Source of the DNA: Legionella wadsworthii DSM 21896 = ATCC 33877
GTDB lineage: Bacteria > Pseudomonadota > Gammaproteobacteria > Legionellales > Legionellaceae
DNA length: 64,000 nucleotides
Assembly (NCBI RefSeq): GCF_000701265.1
Contig: NZ_KL370761.1
Span: forward strand, 62,001-126,000
Direction of reading: 5' to 3'
Of the stretch, positions 19,324 to 28,265 are shown piece after piece. The first letter of the stretch is position 1, and each line of letters begins with the position of its first letter. Under the pieces are notes generated by a model. That model did not search any database. It was given only the letters and a program-made list of their open reading frames with translations, and had not been told where the DNA came from. The translations under genes and the position numbers were made by a program.

Positions 19324-20397
19324 ATGACCATTGAAGATATAGTAATCCAAATTTTAAGCTCCATCAAAGATCCATTCCTGGGTCTAACAGGCAAAGAAAT
19401 GAACTTAGAATGCAGGATGGATATCACTCCTACTCAACTCATCATCAAGCTCACGGCAGGATTCCCTTCTCAGTTACTTGAGAAAAATTACCTACCTCTG
19501 GTATACAAAGCCTTACAATCTGAAATGACGCATAAAGAAATTATCATTGACATCAACCAGAAAATAAAACCCCACAAGACTCAACTTACTGGAAAAGGTT
19601 TACGGGGGGTTAAAAATACTATCGCTGTTGCCTCAGGTAAGGGCGGTGTGGGCAAGTCTACGGTAACTGTCAACTTGGCAGCGGCATTAGCGCAACTCGG
19701 TGCCAGAGTGGGTATTCTAGATGCTGATATCTATGGCCCCAGCATGCCCTTGATGCTAGGAGAAATTGATCCGATCCAAGTTAAAGATGAACGCTATATC
19801 CCTGCAAATGCTCATGGTATTCAAACAATGTCTATAGGCTACCTTACTGATAGCGACCAGGCACTTATATGGCGTGGACCTATGCTTGCCAAATCTTTAA
19901 TCCAAATTTTAGATATTACTCTTTGGGACGAGCTGGATTATTTATTTATTGATTTACCCCCTGGCACGGGTGATATTCAATTAACCTTAGTACAAAAAAT
20001 TCCATTGACTGCAGCAATAGTAGTGACAACGCCTCAAAGCGTTGCGACTCTTGATGCACAAAAAGCACTAGCAATGTTCTCCAAAACAGGTATTGATGTC
20101 CTGGGTGTTGTCGAAAATATGTCCACCCATATTTGTAGCCAATGTGGGCATGAGGAAACCATTTTTGGTGCAGGTGGTGCAGAAAAATTATGTACGAAAT
20201 CTCATATTCCATTATTGGGACAGCTTCCTTTAGATGCACGGATCCGACAAAATTGCGATGAAGGGATACCTACAGCAATTCAACCCCAAGGTGCCTTATC
20301 CGATACACTCTTGAAAACCGCGATGGTAAGCTCGATTGAATTGTCGAAAAAACCAATTAATTATGCTGACAAGTTCCCTAAAATTGTTGTTGAGTGA
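19324..20397 (+). CDS. apbC: Mrp/ApbC family iron-sulfur cluster carrier ATPase
   Basis: 357-residue P-loop protein of the Mrp/NBP35 group, which binds and delivers Fe-S clusters to target enzymes in the cytoplasm. An N-terminal MIP18/DUF59-like domain (residues 1-80, ILSSIKDPFLG) precedes the deviant Walker A SGKGGVGKSTV at about 104-113. DADIYGPSMPLMLG and DYLFIDLPPGTGDIQLT follow. The two cluster-binding cysteines are in HICSQCGHEE. Length fits E. coli ApbC (369). AAGG lies seven bases before the ATG. Confidence 0.95.
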   Translation: MTIEDIVIQILSSIKDPFLGLTGKEMNLECRMDITPTQLIIKLTAGFPSQLLEKNYLPLVYKALQSEMTHKEIIIDINQKIKPHKTQLTGKGLRGVKNTIAVASGKGGVGKSTVTVNLAAALAQLGARVGILDADIYGPSMPLMLGEIDPIQVKDERYIPANAHGIQTMSIGYLTDSDQALIWRGPMLAKSLIQILDITLWDELDYLFIDLPPGTGDIQLTLVQKIPLTAAIVVTTPQSVATLDAQKALAMFSKTGIDVLGVVENMSTHICSQCGHEETIFGAGGAEKLCTKSHIPLLGQLPLDARIRQNCDEGIPTAIQPQGALSDTLLKTAMVSSIELSKKPINYADKFPKIVVE

Positions 20398-20443
20398 TTT
20401 TATGGGAAAGGTATAATCAAGTAAGCCCAAATTAAATCGAAGG

Positions 20444-20466
20444 TAATTGCACCATGGGTGCAATTA
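20444..20466. promoter_or_regulatory. 10-bp inverted repeat upstream of the CsiV-like gene
   Basis: TAATTGCACC and GGTGCAATTA form an exact 10-bp inverted repeat around ATG, 47 bases after apbC and 43 before the next start. There is no T run in either direction, so an operator or an mRNA hairpin is likelier than a terminator. No regulator is assigned. Confidence 0.45.
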
Positions 20467-20508
20467 AAGATGGGAATCCCTTAAAATAATGATAATTAAT
20501 AAACTGCC

Positions 20509-21051
20509 ATGGAACGATTAATCACAATAATTTTAGGAATCCTATATTCCTGTCTTACCTTTGCTCAACCGTCTTATCAAATTGATTTAATACTCTTTGC
20601 TCATCCTAATGCAAACACGGGAAAAACAATAGACTCACCTCTACTACCGATGTCGACTCATGTAATATCTTTAAAAATGGACGGAGATAAATCTGGAAAG
20701 CCCTATCATTTGTTACCACCATCCTCATCCAGTTTGCGTGATGAATACTACCTACTCAGCCGAAAATCACCTTACCAGGTACTCGGCCATTATTCATGGA
20801 AACAGCCATCAAATAATCAAACGAGTGTTGCACTGCCTTTAGCGGAACAACATGGGTGGCAAATGCAAGGTACCGTGAACGTAAAGCAAAGTACTTATTA
20901 TTCGTTTGAAGCAGAGCTTCAGGTATCCTCTCCCAGCAACCCTCAATCCTCCTTTATTATTTCTCAAAAGCAACGTTTAAAAAGTGATGTCGTTTATTAT
21001 CTGGATAATGCTTTAGTGGGCATGTTGGTGAAGATACATAAAGTGGGTTAA
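20509..21051 (+). CDS. CsiV-like periplasmic protein
   Basis: 180 residues with a signal peptide (MERLITIILGILYSCLTFAQ) and a soluble periplasmic domain. It begins YQIDLILFAHPN and contains LGHYSWKQP, the pattern of the CsiV family: an early membrane-envelope strand and a later Leu-x-His-x-x-Trp-x-Gln segment. CsiV is described as a peptidoglycan-binding protein in Vibrio. The family assignment rests on these motifs only. The gene stands alone after apbC, and the ribosome binding site is weak. Confidence 0.6.
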   Translation: MERLITIILGILYSCLTFAQPSYQIDLILFAHPNANTGKTIDSPLLPMSTHVISLKMDGDKSGKPYHLLPPSSSSLRDEYYLLSRKSPYQVLGHYSWKQPSNNQTSVALPLAEQHGWQMQGTVNVKQSTYYSFEAELQVSSPSNPQSSFIISQKQRLKSDVVYYLDNALVGMLVKIHKVG

Positions 21052-21106
21052 CCCCTGCGTAATGCTGCATTTGCTGCTGCAGTCAATAAATCCACTCTCT
21101 CTAACC

Positions 21107-21182
21107 TTATCCCCTGGGAAAGGGGATAATCGTAAATACTATTTATTCTAAAAATTAAAACCCCCTTTCCTCCTGGGGAAAG
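21107..21182. repeat. pair of related palindromes in the CsiV-side intergenic region
   Basis: TTATCCCC (21107-21114) pairs with GGGGATAA (21122-21129) around TGGGAAA. A second hairpin pairs CTTTCC (21165-21170) with GGAAAG (21177-21182). Both use the same CCCCTTTCC/GGGGAAAGG vocabulary. They lie between convergent genes and may act as weak bidirectional terminators or be dispersed repeats. Confidence 0.45.
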
Positions 21183-21244
21183 ATATTTTACCGCACTTTT
21201 GTTAGAATGAAGACATTCGCGGCACGTATTCGGACTATATTGGA

Positions 21245-21535
21245 TTAACCCGGAGGAAAAACTCGATCAAAAGTAGTGGCCCCTCCTTCTACTACATGCT
21301 TTATTGAAGTATTTACATCGGAAAACCTGGGGTTTGACTTCGTAAAAAAACCAAAAGAACTATTTTCCGCCTGCTTTCTACCTGTTTCATGTAATCCAAA
21401 TAATGCTGCTGCAGTAAGGGTTAAGGAGGCAAGAGGACCTAATCGGGAATAGAAAGGTGACATAAATAAATTTCCAAAGCTGATTAATGCACCTGTTTTG
21501 AGGACTTTCTCGGGACTCATTTGATCTTTTGGCAT
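21245..21535 (-). CDS. small predicted membrane protein, tandem paralogue B
   Basis: 96 residues, unknown function. It shares its layout with the upstream gene ending at 21571: KTGALISFGNLFMSPFYSRL here against KTGALLALGNTVLAPLYW there, then a hydrophobic segment (LASLTLTAAALFGLHETGRK against TTAILATGAFLYGAHEVGKK). The C-terminal stretch VVEGGATTFDRVFPPG matches IVVGGSAIFDEIMPKD. One or two membrane-interacting helices are likely. AAGGA lies before the ATG at 21535. Second gene of a two-gene minus-strand unit, 35 bases after its paralogue. Confidence 0.75.
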   Translation of the reverse strand: MPKDQMSPEKVLKTGALISFGNLFMSPFYSRLGPLASLTLTAAALFGLHETGRKQAENSSFGFFTKSNPRFSDVNTSIKHVVEGGATTFDRVFPPG

Positions 21536-21570
21536 CTTTTACTTCCTTGAAAAAAATATAAAAAAACCCA

Positions 21571-21900
21571 CTAAGGACCTTTATTATCTTTTGGCATAAT
21601 CTCATCAAATATGGCGGAACCACCCACGACAATATTTGCTATTGCATTCTCCACTTCAGTACTTTTATCACCTGTTTTACTTCCAAAAAAAGAATTCAAA
21701 CTGTTTACTTTATTTTCAATCGGTCTTCTTTTTTTACCTACTTCATGGGCGCCATATAAAAAAGCCCCTGTAGCCAGTATCGCTGTGGTTAATCCAAACT
21801 TTGCATCTACCCAGTAAAGAGGGGCTAGAACAGTGTTCCCAAGCGCAAGTAAGGCACCCGTTTTCCCTGCATCATTTACATCAATTTTATTTTGTGTCAT
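21571..21900 (-). CDS. small predicted membrane protein, tandem paralogue A
   Basis: 109 residues, unknown function, no signal peptide. A central hydrophobic region (about residues 12-55, including TTAILATGAFLYGAHEVG) is followed by a basic stretch (KKRRPIENKV) and a polar tail ending IFDEIMPKDNKGP. Clearly homologous along its length to the next gene downstream, with a longer linker. AAGGAT precedes the ATG at 21900. The pair is flanked by plus-strand genes on both sides. I know of no characterised relative and assign no function. Confidence 0.75.
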   Translation of the reverse strand: MTQNKIDVNDAGKTGALLALGNTVLAPLYWVDAKFGLTTAILATGAFLYGAHEVGKKRRPIENKVNSLNSFFGSKTGDKSTEVENAIANIVVGGSAIFDEIMPKDNKGP

Positions 21901-22075
21901 TTCATATCCTTATGATTCAAATTTACTTATTAACAGACTATTTGAGCACTAATAAAATTGCAAGCATCAATTTGGAACATCAAAACCACGATTAATCATA
22001 GTTTTGCCAACTTGAATTGAATTAAAACATTCAGTAAATTATACTCACATATGATAGCAATTAAACGAGCTCAGA

Positions 22076-23494
22076 ATGTCAAATAACTACCGGATTACCC
22101 ATGCGCTCATCTCGTGCCTACAACAAAAATCCCATAAGGATATTCAATTAAACCAATCAGAAGTTTATAACATTTTGAAAGAATTATATGAACTTTATAC
22201 CCTTGAAAATAAGACGGATCAGTTTTTTGAAGCACTCGAACAGTTATGTACCATTCGGGATGATTATCTCATTGGGCATTGTGCTGTTTTAGACAATTTT
22301 ATCGTTCAGATTGAAAAAGTATATCATCCTCAAAAAAAGGAGAATTCCGTAATTCATCACAAACCCTGGTGGGAAATAGAACGTAGGCGACTGCTAGCTA
22401 TCGCGGAGAATCACTCCCCTTGTTATGTATATCATGGCCCAACTCAACAATCCCAGGCTGAACACTTATTGAATTTAAAATCTATCGATCAATTGTTTTT
22501 TGCGATGAAAGCCAATCCCCATCCGCTCATACTCAAAGCATTGGAAAAAAAAGGTATTGGTTTCGAATGCGTTTCCCTTCAAGAATTAAAACGAATCATC
22601 GGCCTCTTTCCCCATTTAGATAAACATAGAATGCTCTTTACTCCTAATTTTGCGTCAAAAACAGAATACCAGTTTGCACTAGATGTTGGGTGCTATGTAA
22701 CCATTGATAATGTATATCCTCTACTCAGCTGGCCAGAATTATTTAAGAATAAAGAAATCATTGTCCGAATTGATCCAGGAGCGGGAGCTGGTCATCACAA
22801 ACATGTCGTCACTGGAGGAAATGAGTCAAAGTTTGGTATTGCCCAAGAAGATATTGATCACCTTAGAGTAGTGTGTGATGAAAAGAATATCAAAATCATT
22901 GGCTTACACGCTCATTCGGGAAGTGGAATCCTTACTCCCGAGCTTTGGGAGCAAACTGCAATCCTACTCACCTCTCTTATTAAAAAATTCCCTCACATTC
23001 AATTAATCAATTTAGGCGGCGGCTTAGGGATTGTAGAAAAACAAGGGCAAATACCTTTGGATTTGCATCAATTAGATAATAAATTATTGGCGGTGAAAAC
23101 CCAATTTCCTGATTTGGTATTCTGGATGGAGCCTGGTCGTTTTCTTGTTGCTGAAAGTGGTGTCCTTTTAGCAAAGGTTACTCAATTGAAGGAAAAAGGC
23201 GATGTAACATTTATAGGAGTTGAAACCGGAATGAATTCCTTAATTAGGCCTGCTTTATATGGGGCTTATCATGATATTGCGAATCTGAGTCAATTGTATT
23301 CAAAAAAATTTCAGTTTTCGCATGTAGTTGGTCCAATCTGCGAATCAGGAGATACCTTAGGTTATGATCGCCATCTTCCAAAGACTCAAGAGGGGGATGT
23401 TTTATTAATTGCCAATGTAGGTGCTTATGGACATTGTATGAGTTCTCAATACAATTTAAGACCTCCTGCACAAGAAATTTTTTTAGAAGAATAA
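22076..23494 (+). CDS. diaminopimelate decarboxylase paralogue with an effector-type N-terminal module
   Basis: 472 residues. From about residue 93 (KPWWEIERRRLLAIAENHSPCYVYHG split by eye into the lysA-like start) to the end it is a close paralogue of the decarboxylase half of lysAC at 13338. PLP lysine K145 in FFAMKANPHP, LHAHSGSGIL, LGGGLGIVEK, EPGRFLVAESG and CESGDTLGYDR are all kept, so activity on a D-amino-acid centre is plausible. The first 85 residues replace the aspartokinase half and align without gaps to the start of the next protein (about 30 identities in 84 positions by hand). That region resembles the first half of a papain-like protease, but its catalytic Cys position is Tyr31. 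Whether it still makes lysine or has a new job is unknown. Confidence 0.88.
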   Translation: MSNNYRITHALISCLQQKSHKDIQLNQSEVYNILKELYELYTLENKTDQFFEALEQLCTIRDDYLIGHCAVLDNFIVQIEKVYHPQKKENSVIHHKPWWEIERRRLLAIAENHSPCYVYHGPTQQSQAEHLLNLKSIDQLFFAMKANPHPLILKALEKKGIGFECVSLQELKRIIGLFPHLDKHRMLFTPNFASKTEYQFALDVGCYVTIDNVYPLLSWPELFKNKEIIVRIDPGAGAGHHKHVVTGGNESKFGIAQEDIDHLRVVCDEKNIKIIGLHAHSGSGILTPELWEQTAILLTSLIKKFPHIQLINLGGGLGIVEKQGQIPLDLHQLDNKLLAVKTQFPDLVFWMEPGRFLVAESGVLLAKVTQLKEKGDVTFIGVETGMNSLIRPALYGAYHDIANLSQLYSKKFQFSHVVGPICESGDTLGYDRHLPKTQEGDVLLIANVGAYGHCMSSQYNLRPPAQEIFLEE

Positions 23495-23627
23495 AATAAT
23501 CCTCTTGCTAATCGTTCGTATTCAGCAGAGAACACACTTGATTTCAAATGATAAATTATAAATCAAAGTGAATTGATTTAAATTAAAGTGACAATTATAA
23601 TTTTGCATCCAAACAGAGGGGTTTTCT

Positions 23628-26600
23628 ATGCCGAATCAGGGCAAAATTATTAACTCGGTAAATCTTTGCTTAAAACAAAAAGGTACTATTGACGTTCTTC
23701 TCAACAAAAAAGGAATATGTGCGGCACTTGCTGCACTCTATATTCAGTATTCCCTTGAAAACAAACGAAAGCAGTTCTTTTATTTATTGAATCAATTAGC
23801 TACTTTACCCAAAACACATCATTTTGGGACAGCCCCCACGATTCTAGGCTTTATTATCAAAATACAAAAAGCATTCCTTGTCGAGCGATACAGTAATTAT
23901 GAAATGATGCAAAGTGATGTGGAAAAATATCTCGATGCTGAAAATAAACCCATTCAAAGTGAATTCAATTTAGGCCTTACAACGAGTGAGGCGCACTGGA
24001 TTGAAATTTTTAAAAAAATAGGGAGGAACAATAGATCTTATTTAATTTGCAGCAGAACTCATGCGATCGCCCTATCATTTGAAAACGGAAAATATTCTTA
24101 CACGATTTATGATCCAAACTACAACACCGAAACCCAAGAATTTGAAACAGTTGAAGAATTGATCAGAGAGATAAAGGACTGCTTTGAATATAAAGAAAAT
24201 TCTTTCGGTTTGATTCTACGCGCATTCAGCCATCCCAATTCAGTCCCTGAAACCTATCCTTCTCATGATGAAATACATCAAATCGCCTTTGCCGACCCAG
24301 TTTCTGCGGGTTCATGCTTCTTTGCAGCAATGGCAAGAGATAGAGAAACGCTCAAATACTTGTTTGATCATAATGAAATTGATTATGAGCTTTTGGGAAA
24401 AGAATATTTCCGGCCAGAGTTTAACGATCTTTTATTACAACAACCTAAATCAGCTACTTTAAAAAAGGCAGTTTTAGCAGGAATACAAACAACATTAACT
24501 TCCGGTTGTCACAAAGAATCGGAAAAGTTAATGGATCACTATCTACAAACCTACACTTCTATTGAAGAACAAACTGAACTAAAAAATACACTTCAACAGA
24601 TTTTTGAAAACCCCATAAGCTCTTATTTATTGTTACTAAAGAAAAAAGCGAATTTTTCAAAACTCTTAAAACTTCTGGAGCAGTTCAACTTATTACCACA
24701 TCACCCAGTTCAAAGAGCATTTAATCATTTACAAATTTTGACTTATCTCAACCAGGAAGTGAAACGGACTACAATAGAACAATTTTTAAATGATTTAACA
24801 CCAGAACAAATCATCGAACAAATCCATTTTGCAGCACTTGCTAATCAACATCATGTTTTAACTCCACTACTTCAAGAGATAAATTCGAGACCAATAAACC
24901 CACGAGATTTTCCCTCAATAATCAATAAAGATCTGATTCAAGAGATTGATGCGACCACTCTAAAAAGACTTCTTGAGAATGGTTTTACTATGGATAACCA
25001 TGATCCAGACTTGCTGTCTCATTGCCTTGAACGCCATGACAAAACTATTTTTGAATTTTGTGCACGTGCATACGCGGAACAAACACAATCTAATGTTTGG
25101 GAGTTAGTTGACAGTCTTAACTACAATGCCATTGATTTAAGAACACCCTTAGGAACCACCCCCCTTCTCAACGCTCTCATTTTCCTTGGAAAGAATCATA
25201 TTATCAAGAATGCATGGAACGATAATATTCCTGTCGAATTAATCAAAAGTGCTCTTACTGTTGCCATATTGAATGGCAATAATGAAATGAGCTTATTTCT
25301 TCATGAAAAGCTTCAACATAAAAAAAGTCCTATTGAACAAGAAACATTAGAATTTCTTTATGGAAAAGCAATAGTAGAAGAAGACATCTCCATTTTGTCT
25401 GCTTTAGTCGAACTAAAATTCAATGTATTGCGCAATACACAAGATATTCGTGCTTTGATTGAATTGTGTTATGACTATAATGATTATTCAATTATTGAAA
25501 ACTGTTTTGATCATGCGACTCCCAAGATAAAACAGCTGATACTTGAATCCGGATTAAAATGGAATATTAGCCCAATAATCTCCCTCTGTTTGCAGAAAGA
25601 ACCAAAGCTCTTTAACAGTTATCTCAATAATTCACTCGCGAACACGGTACAACTCACCAAACTGAATAGAGCGATACATACCCATAAAATTCCTCCTGAT
25701 ACCTTTTCATTGAATCTTGAAGTGTCTGCTCAGAAAAAAATAATAAAAGATTGTTTCAAAAGGAAACATTTAAATTTAGCAAATGTATTATGCGTGAAAG
25801 TGGACTGGGAAGAAGAGGAAGTTAATGCACTCCTCAATGAGTTAATTCAAGACAAAAATGAAAATGGAATCATCATACTGTTGCAACAGATTCCCAAATT
25901 AAAAGATAGGGAAAAGCTTGTTTCCATCCTGGAAGAAAACCATTTATTAAGAGCAGTCGATTATTTAATCCATAAAGAAAAAATATCTATTGACCAGAAA
26001 TTAACGGAACAGATTTTTACTTCGGCTTTAATTCACAATGCCAAAAACCTGGTTGTCCGATTTTTGAACTCGGGAAAAATAACCCCTGATACTCATTTTA
26101 ATCCCTCCCTTTTAGAATTACTCAAACAAGCAATAGAAAAAAACAATGACTCTGTTTTAGAGGCATTTATCGAATCGAACCTTGACTTCAGACTGGATTT
26201 CAAGGAGTTGTTTCTGTTTAGTTGTACTCAAAAGAAAGCAAAAATTGCCAACTTGCTTCTTGCTAAAGACTTTAGTTTAAATCCAATAGAACGACGAGAT
26301 GCCATCAATTCGCTGTTTGATCATCAACCCCCTTCTTCTCTTTATGAAACAGCTTATCTAGAAGGCTATGGCAGATTGTACTCTTTATTTTTAAAAACTC
26401 GAATTCCAAATCCAAGAACCTCTTTATTGAGTTCAATTAAGAACCCAGAAAAGGATCATCAATTACAAAAAACCGTAATAGGATTTAGCTTATTAAAACG
26501 TGCCATTAAAGAAAAAAATGAAAAAGTATTTCATATTTTGTTTACCCAGAGTGAGCTCCCGGTAGTCCCCGATGTCAGTATCATCACTTTTTTAAAAAAT

Positions 26601-28160
26601 TTAGTCCTTTTTGCAAATGTCTTGCCTTTATTTGAAAAAAAATACAGTTTAAAGAAATTGATAGATGAAGCGATACAACAAAAAGAGTGGGCCACACTGG
26701 CTAATCTCATAGTCAATAAAAAATGGGAAGATTTGGATGGGGATTTACAAGACCCAATTAAAGAGCATGGAGAAGAAATAATTCAGGGCTATTTGGAAAA
26801 TTTGGTAGCCCATTATGAGAAAACAGATGTTCGTCCTCAACTCTTTCATCTTTTAAAAGAAACCAATACCGATATCCTATTTCAATTAGCAGCCCCCTAT
26901 CATGAACTGATTCATAAAACACTTGAGCAAGTTGAATTGAATATGATTCAAAAGCAGCTTGATTTGAATCATGAGATTTACCGCTACACTTTCAATCCCA
27001 TTTCCGTTAAAAAAGCCTTGGAAGAACTTGGTAAAATATTTGAAGACTGTCAGAAAATTGTGAGTACCCAAAGTATCGATCTTGAACTTCCGATTGAAAA
27101 TCCTGAAATCATCAATCATCTGGCACGAATGAAACTGATCATGGCTGGAAAAGATATTTCCCCTGATTATTTGGCCGAACCTCACTTAGACCTCTTTGAA
27201 AAACTTATCGAAAACCCTCGATTGAAAAAATCATGCCAATTAGAATTCAAGCTTTACTGTATGCTCAAACAGTTTGATACACCCTATGAAGAACAAGAAG
27301 AAAAGACAAAAAAGGAATTTACTGAAACGATTAAGCTACTTGAAGAAAGTTTAAAACAGGCCAATCTGCCCTCCAGTTTTGTTTTACCCCCAATTCAATC
27401 CTTTATCACAAGAATACCGCCCCCCAAAACTTCATCGAAGTCAGTAACTCTATCACTTTCAGGGGTATCTGCCCTATCAGAGAGTCAGGGATTGGAGTTT
27501 AAAACAGGCAATCAGTTATCCACTGTTGGAAGACGCTTATCGTCGCATTCAGTTGAAATCTCGACAACACATTTGGGAAGCTTGAAAAAAACTTGTACTG
27601 ACGCGTTAACCGTTTATTTAGAAAATCGCGATGAACACTTGAGTATTTTTTCTTATTGTTTTGATTATTATCGAGGAAAAATTCGGGCAAATCATTATAA
27701 AAATTTGATTGAATCTGCACAATCGGAAACAGAAATATATCTTATTGAATATGCAATTTTAATCAATCATGATGGGAACCAATTAAAAAAGGATTTGGTT
27801 GCCCACCTCCAACTGAAAGATGAGCATGCTGCTAAAAATTACCTCAAAGCAGCGATTCAAAAAAACTTCGCCGTAGAATATCTCCCGGAGCTGGATAAAC
27901 TTGTTGATACACTGAATGGAAAAATAAATCACAAGGATCGAACAAACACCAATGATTTATTCCAGGATGAACTCAACTATCTTCAACAAATGAGAAGTCC
28001 TCAAAATCGCTCAAGCCATTATACTTTCTTCCCTAGAAAGCAAGATTTAATCCCAAGATTGATACAGTGGCTTACCCAGTGGTTTTGTTATGATTCTGAA
28101 TTACAAACGGAGAGAAGCCCCTCTTTCAAAAATAAACATGATTCAATGTATGTGCCATGA
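23628..28160 (+). CDS. large protein with N-terminal C58-like cysteine protease domain and helical repeats; candidate secreted effector
   Basis: 1510 residues, no signal peptide, no long hydrophobic segment. Residues 1-210 look like a papain-fold protease of the YopT/AvrPphB type: Cys31 in NKKGICAALAALY, His145 in SRTHAIALSFENG and Asp162 in YTIYDPNYN. Spacings are 114 and 17 residues, against 119 and 16 in YopT and 114 and 15 in AvrPphB (from memory). Residues from about 210 to 1150 are helical and carry degenerate ankyrin-like units (for example AAMARDRETLKYLFDHNEID). The C-terminal 220 residues are polar and end in a loose charged tail. Such a build is typical of Legionella Dot/Icm effectors, but secretion is inferred. 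A strong GAGGGG ribosome binding site precedes the ATG. Confidence 0.8.
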   Translation: MPNQGKIINSVNLCLKQKGTIDVLLNKKGICAALAALYIQYSLENKRKQFFYLLNQLATLPKTHHFGTAPTILGFIIKIQKAFLVERYSNYEMMQSDVEKYLDAENKPIQSEFNLGLTTSEAHWIEIFKKIGRNNRSYLICSRTHAIALSFENGKYSYTIYDPNYNTETQEFETVEELIREIKDCFEYKENSFGLILRAFSHPNSVPETYPSHDEIHQIAFADPVSAGSCFFAAMARDRETLKYLFDHNEIDYELLGKEYFRPEFNDLLLQQPKSATLKKAVLAGIQTTLTSGCHKESEKLMDHYLQTYTSIEEQTELKNTLQQIFENPISSYLLLLKKKANFSKLLKLLEQFNLLPHHPVQRAFNHLQILTYLNQEVKRTTIEQFLNDLTPEQIIEQIHFAALANQHHVLTPLLQEINSRPINPRDFPSIINKDLIQEIDATTLKRLLENGFTMDNHDPDLLSHCLERHDKTIFEFCARAYAEQTQSNVWELVDSLNYNAIDLRTPLGTTPLLNALIFLGKNHIIKNAWNDNIPVELIKSALTVAILNGNNEMSLFLHEKLQHKKSPIEQETLEFLYGKAIVEEDISILSALVELKFNVLRNTQDIRALIELCYDYNDYSIIENCFDHATPKIKQLILESGLKWNISPIISLCLQKEPKLFNSYLNNSLANTVQLTKLNRAIHTHKIPPDTFSLNLEVSAQKKIIKDCFKRKHLNLANVLCVKVDWEEEEVNALLNELIQDKNENGIIILLQQIPKLKDREKLVSILEENHLLRAVDYLIHKEKISIDQKLTEQIFTSALIHNAKNLVVRFLNSGKITPDTHFNPSLLELLKQAIEKNNDSVLEAFIESNLDFRLDFKELFLFSCTQKKAKIANLLLAKDFSLNPIERRDAINSLFDHQPPSSLYETAYLEGYGRLYSLFLKTRIPNPRTSLLSSIKNPEKDHQLQKTVIGFSLLKRAIKEKNEKVFHILFTQSELPVVPDVSIITFLKNLVLFANVLPLFEKKYSLKKLIDEAIQQKEWATLANLIVNKKWEDLDGDLQDPIKEHGEEIIQGYLENLVAHYEKTDVRPQLFHLLKETNTDILFQLAAPYHELIHKTLEQVELNMIQKQLDLNHEIYRYTFNPISVKKALEELGKIFEDCQKIVSTQSIDLELPIENPEIINHLARMKLIMAGKDISPDYLAEPHLDLFEKLIENPRLKKSCQLEFKLYCMLKQFDTPYEEQEEKTKKEFTETIKLLEESLKQANLPSSFVLPPIQSFITRIPPPKTSSKSVTLSLSGVSALSESQGLEFKTGNQLSTVGRRLSSHSVEISTTHLGSLKKTCTDALTVYLENRDEHLSIFSYCFDYYRGKIRANHYKNLIESAQSETEIYLIEYAILINHDGNQLKKDLVAHLQLKDEHAAKNYLKAAIQKNFAVEYLPELDKLVDTLNGKINHKDRTNTNDLFQDELNYLQQMRSPQNRSSHYTFFPRKQDLIPRLIQWLTQWFCYDSELQTERSPSFKNKHDSMYVP

Positions 28161-28265
28161 GTGTGTTTCATTCGGAAACTGCGGCATTTCCCTTCAAAAT
28201 TATGGTTATTACTCTGAAGGACAAATATGTTAGGATAGGCCATAATCATCAAATTATTGTTCCCT

